Assembly: GCA_014730295.1 (NCBI GenBank)
Contig: WJIN01000355.1
Location: 1 to 13,904 of the forward strand
Length of the DNA: 13,904 bases
Direction: 5' to 3'
From: Promethearchaeota archaeon
Lineage (GTDB): Archaea; Asgardarchaeota; Lokiarchaeia; Sigynarchaeales; SOKP01
The translations under genes were made by a program, and so were the position numbers. Shown here in pieces: positions 13,198-13,904 of this stretch. The notes under the pieces are model-generated. The model was given only the letters and a program-made list of their open reading frames with translations, was not told the origin of the DNA and did not search any database. The stretch's first letter is position 1. Each line of letters starts with the position of its first letter.

Positions 13198-13326
13198 ATG
13201 AAAAATAAAAATAAGCATAACCCAATAGATATTTGGCTAAAGTATTGCGATGAAACGATTAAAATATTAATCGATAAAAACTCAGATGAAGCAAGAAAGA
13301 CAAAGGAGATTTCAACTCCTTATTAA
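13198..13326 (+). CDS. Small 42-residue protein, unknown function
   Basis: The ORF MKNKNKHNPIDIWLKYC... ends KEISTPY with TAA at 13324-13326. The product is short, charged and soluble, with one likely amphipathic helix (about 10-36: DIWLKYCDETIKILIDKNSD). Three things support a real gene: a strong TATA box upstream, a 6-bp stem (AAGGAG/CTCCTT, 13303-13321) spanning the last codons, and a following T-run. It diverges from the HEAT/LRR gene, about 157 bases from its start. No Shine-Dalgarno is evident. I do not recognise a family; chance coding is possible at this length. Confidence 0.45.
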   Translation: MKNKNKHNPIDIWLKYCDETIKILIDKNSDEARKTKEISTPY

Positions 13327-13338
13327 TCTCTCTTTTTT
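13303..13338 (+). terminator. Hairpin plus T-run terminator overlapping the microprotein end
   Basis: AAGGAG-ATTTCAA-CTCCTT forms a perfect 6-bp stem with a 7-base loop (13303-13321). It is followed by ATTAATCTCTC and six T (13333-13338). The stem includes the last codons of the small ORF. Confidence 0.55.
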
Positions 13339-13458
13339 CTTGGCGAGTGTCTGATTTTTTGAAAGTATAATTTCTGTAAGTATTTTAACAACAAATTTCG
13401 TAATTCCTTAATTTGAATCATATATTTCGAATAGTGAAATTACCCGTGTTTGGTTCGA

Positions 13459-13683
13459 TCATCTTTTCTTAAATCTTAAATGAATGCTATTAGATGAAAA
13501 TCTAGACTCTTCATTATCTATGTCATACATAAAAAAATCGTTTATCAAATATTGGAGTATTTCCATAACATAAAGAGAAAAGTTCTGGTTTAAAGAATGA
13601 TTTCCAAATACTATAAAATTTTTCTCTTCTGTAAATTTGTAGTTTATGCGATTGAACCACGCAAATGATTTTTTCCCTCTTAG
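13459..13683 (-). pseudogene. Protein-like ORF without a start (possible gene remnant)
   Basis: A 74-codon open frame, with TGA at 13459-13461, has normal protein composition: it begins RGKKSFAWFNRINYKF, continues FIVFGNHSLNQNFSLY and EILQYLINDFFMYDID, and ends in a basic IHLRFKKR. No ATG, GTG or TTG occurs in the first 39 codons; the first Met (13566) would leave only 35 residues. AAGAGGG just upstream looks like a ribosome binding site but is not followed by an in-frame start. An ATG at 13760 opens a different frame that stops at 13698-13700, inside a 7-base tandem repeat. A damaged gene whose N-terminus was lost or shifted is likeliest. No family recognised. Confidence 0.4.
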
Positions 13684-13684
13684 T

Positions 13685-13705
13685 TAATTTTTAATTTTTA
13701 ATTTT
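13685..13705. repeat. 7-base tandem repeat (AATTTTT-like, three copies)
   Basis: TTAATTTTTAATTTTTAATTTT has a period of seven and three near-perfect copies. Its length is not a multiple of three, so slippage would shift any reading frame crossing it. It lies just upstream of the start-less ORF at 13459-13683. Confidence 0.6.
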
Positions 13706-13763
13706 GTTTAGGTTTATGGTTATGATTAAATTTTTTCCGAATAATTGGGTTTACTCTCATTAA

Positions 13764-13904
13764 TTGTTGCCTATATATAAAGCGAAAACCGTCAAAAAAA
13801 AGAATACTGGTAGAAAAGATTCAGGTTATATTTTGATCGTGGGTTCTTTCTTATGGGGCGGTGTAGGATTGTGTTCTCTAGACTCTTTATTCTCGGGGAT
13901 TAAG
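13764..13904 (+). CDS. N-terminal part of a membrane protein (runs off the window)
   Basis: An open frame continues to the last base of the window (47 codons). After a basic start (KAKTVKKKNTGRKDSG) comes a glycine-rich hydrophobic segment, YILIVGSFLWGGVGL, typical of a first membrane helix. No ATG is present: TTG at 13764 or 13767, both directly after a stop, are the only upstream candidates; GTG at about 13839 would remove part of the helix. The CTATATATAAAG box at 13771-13782 overlaps the TTG-start coding region, which argues that the true start is later, perhaps near the lysine run. The gene is incomplete and its start unresolved; no family recognised. Confidence 0.4.
   Translation, partial: MLPIYKAKTVKKKNTGRKDSGYILIVGSFLWGGVGLCSLDSLFSGIK
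13770..13782. promoter_or_regulatory. Nearly symmetrical TATA box between divergent frames
   Basis: CCTATATATAAAG reads as a TATA box on either strand (CTATATATAAAG / CTTTATATATAG). On the plus strand it would start transcripts near 13802. On the minus strand it would start near 13750, close to an ATG at 13760. Confidence 0.35.

Noticed and set aside
1..13904. tRNA, rRNA, insertion sequence or integrase genes
   Set aside because: No cloverleaf, rRNA signature, transposase motif or paired terminal inverted repeats were recognised on either strand by eye.

Overview
The window is AT-rich, archaeal-looking DNA. TATA-type boxes sit about 26 bp before some starts, and several genes have an AAGGT-type ribosome binding site. 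Oligo-T stretches follow many genes. A TrmB-type regulator, a DUF5658 membrane protein, a TumE-like protein and a HEAT plus leucine-rich-repeat protein also point to Archaea. The gene mix (HEAT/LRR scaffold, acyl-CoA enzymes, very low GC) resembles Asgard archaea of the Lokiarchaeia type. That placement is inference; no rRNA or tRNA is present to confirm it.

Layout. 1-3112: the end of a membrane protein, a TumE-like toxin-family protein with no visible antitoxin, and a 748-residue TrmB-like protein on the minus strand. 3113-7378: a DUF5658 membrane protein, a thiolase, and two close paralogues of a hotdog-fold acyl-CoA thioesterase on either side of a coiled-coil/PD-(D/E)XK-like protein built on a 21-bp tandem repeat. 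7647-8477: an OsmC-family protein and a small membrane protein, convergent. 8478-9828: no conventional gene, but three damaged or start-less coding sequences: a HEAT-like pseudogene, a small membrane ORF, and a zinc-finger plus transmembrane ORF without a standard start. 9829-12027: a divergent pair, a crotonase-family enzyme and an 18-cysteine iron-sulfur protein. 12069-13904: a HEAT/LRR protein, a 42-residue ORF ending in a hairpin and T-run, another start-less ORF, and the beginning of a membrane protein cut by the window end.

How it may work together. Thiolase, two thioesterases, a crotonase and an Fe-S protein suggest acyl-CoA metabolism with an electron-transfer component. Most genes look separately transcribed, and no acyl-CoA dehydrogenase, hydroxyacyl-CoA dehydrogenase, acyl-CoA ligase or EtfAB gene is visible. 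The cluster is therefore a set of related functions, not a complete pathway. The strongest candidates for something undescribed are the zinc-finger/TM ORF without a normal start, the repeat-bearing nuclease-like gene between the duplicated thioesterases, the crotonase lacking both standard catalytic glutamates, the N-terminally extended Fe-S protein and the 42-residue microprotein.
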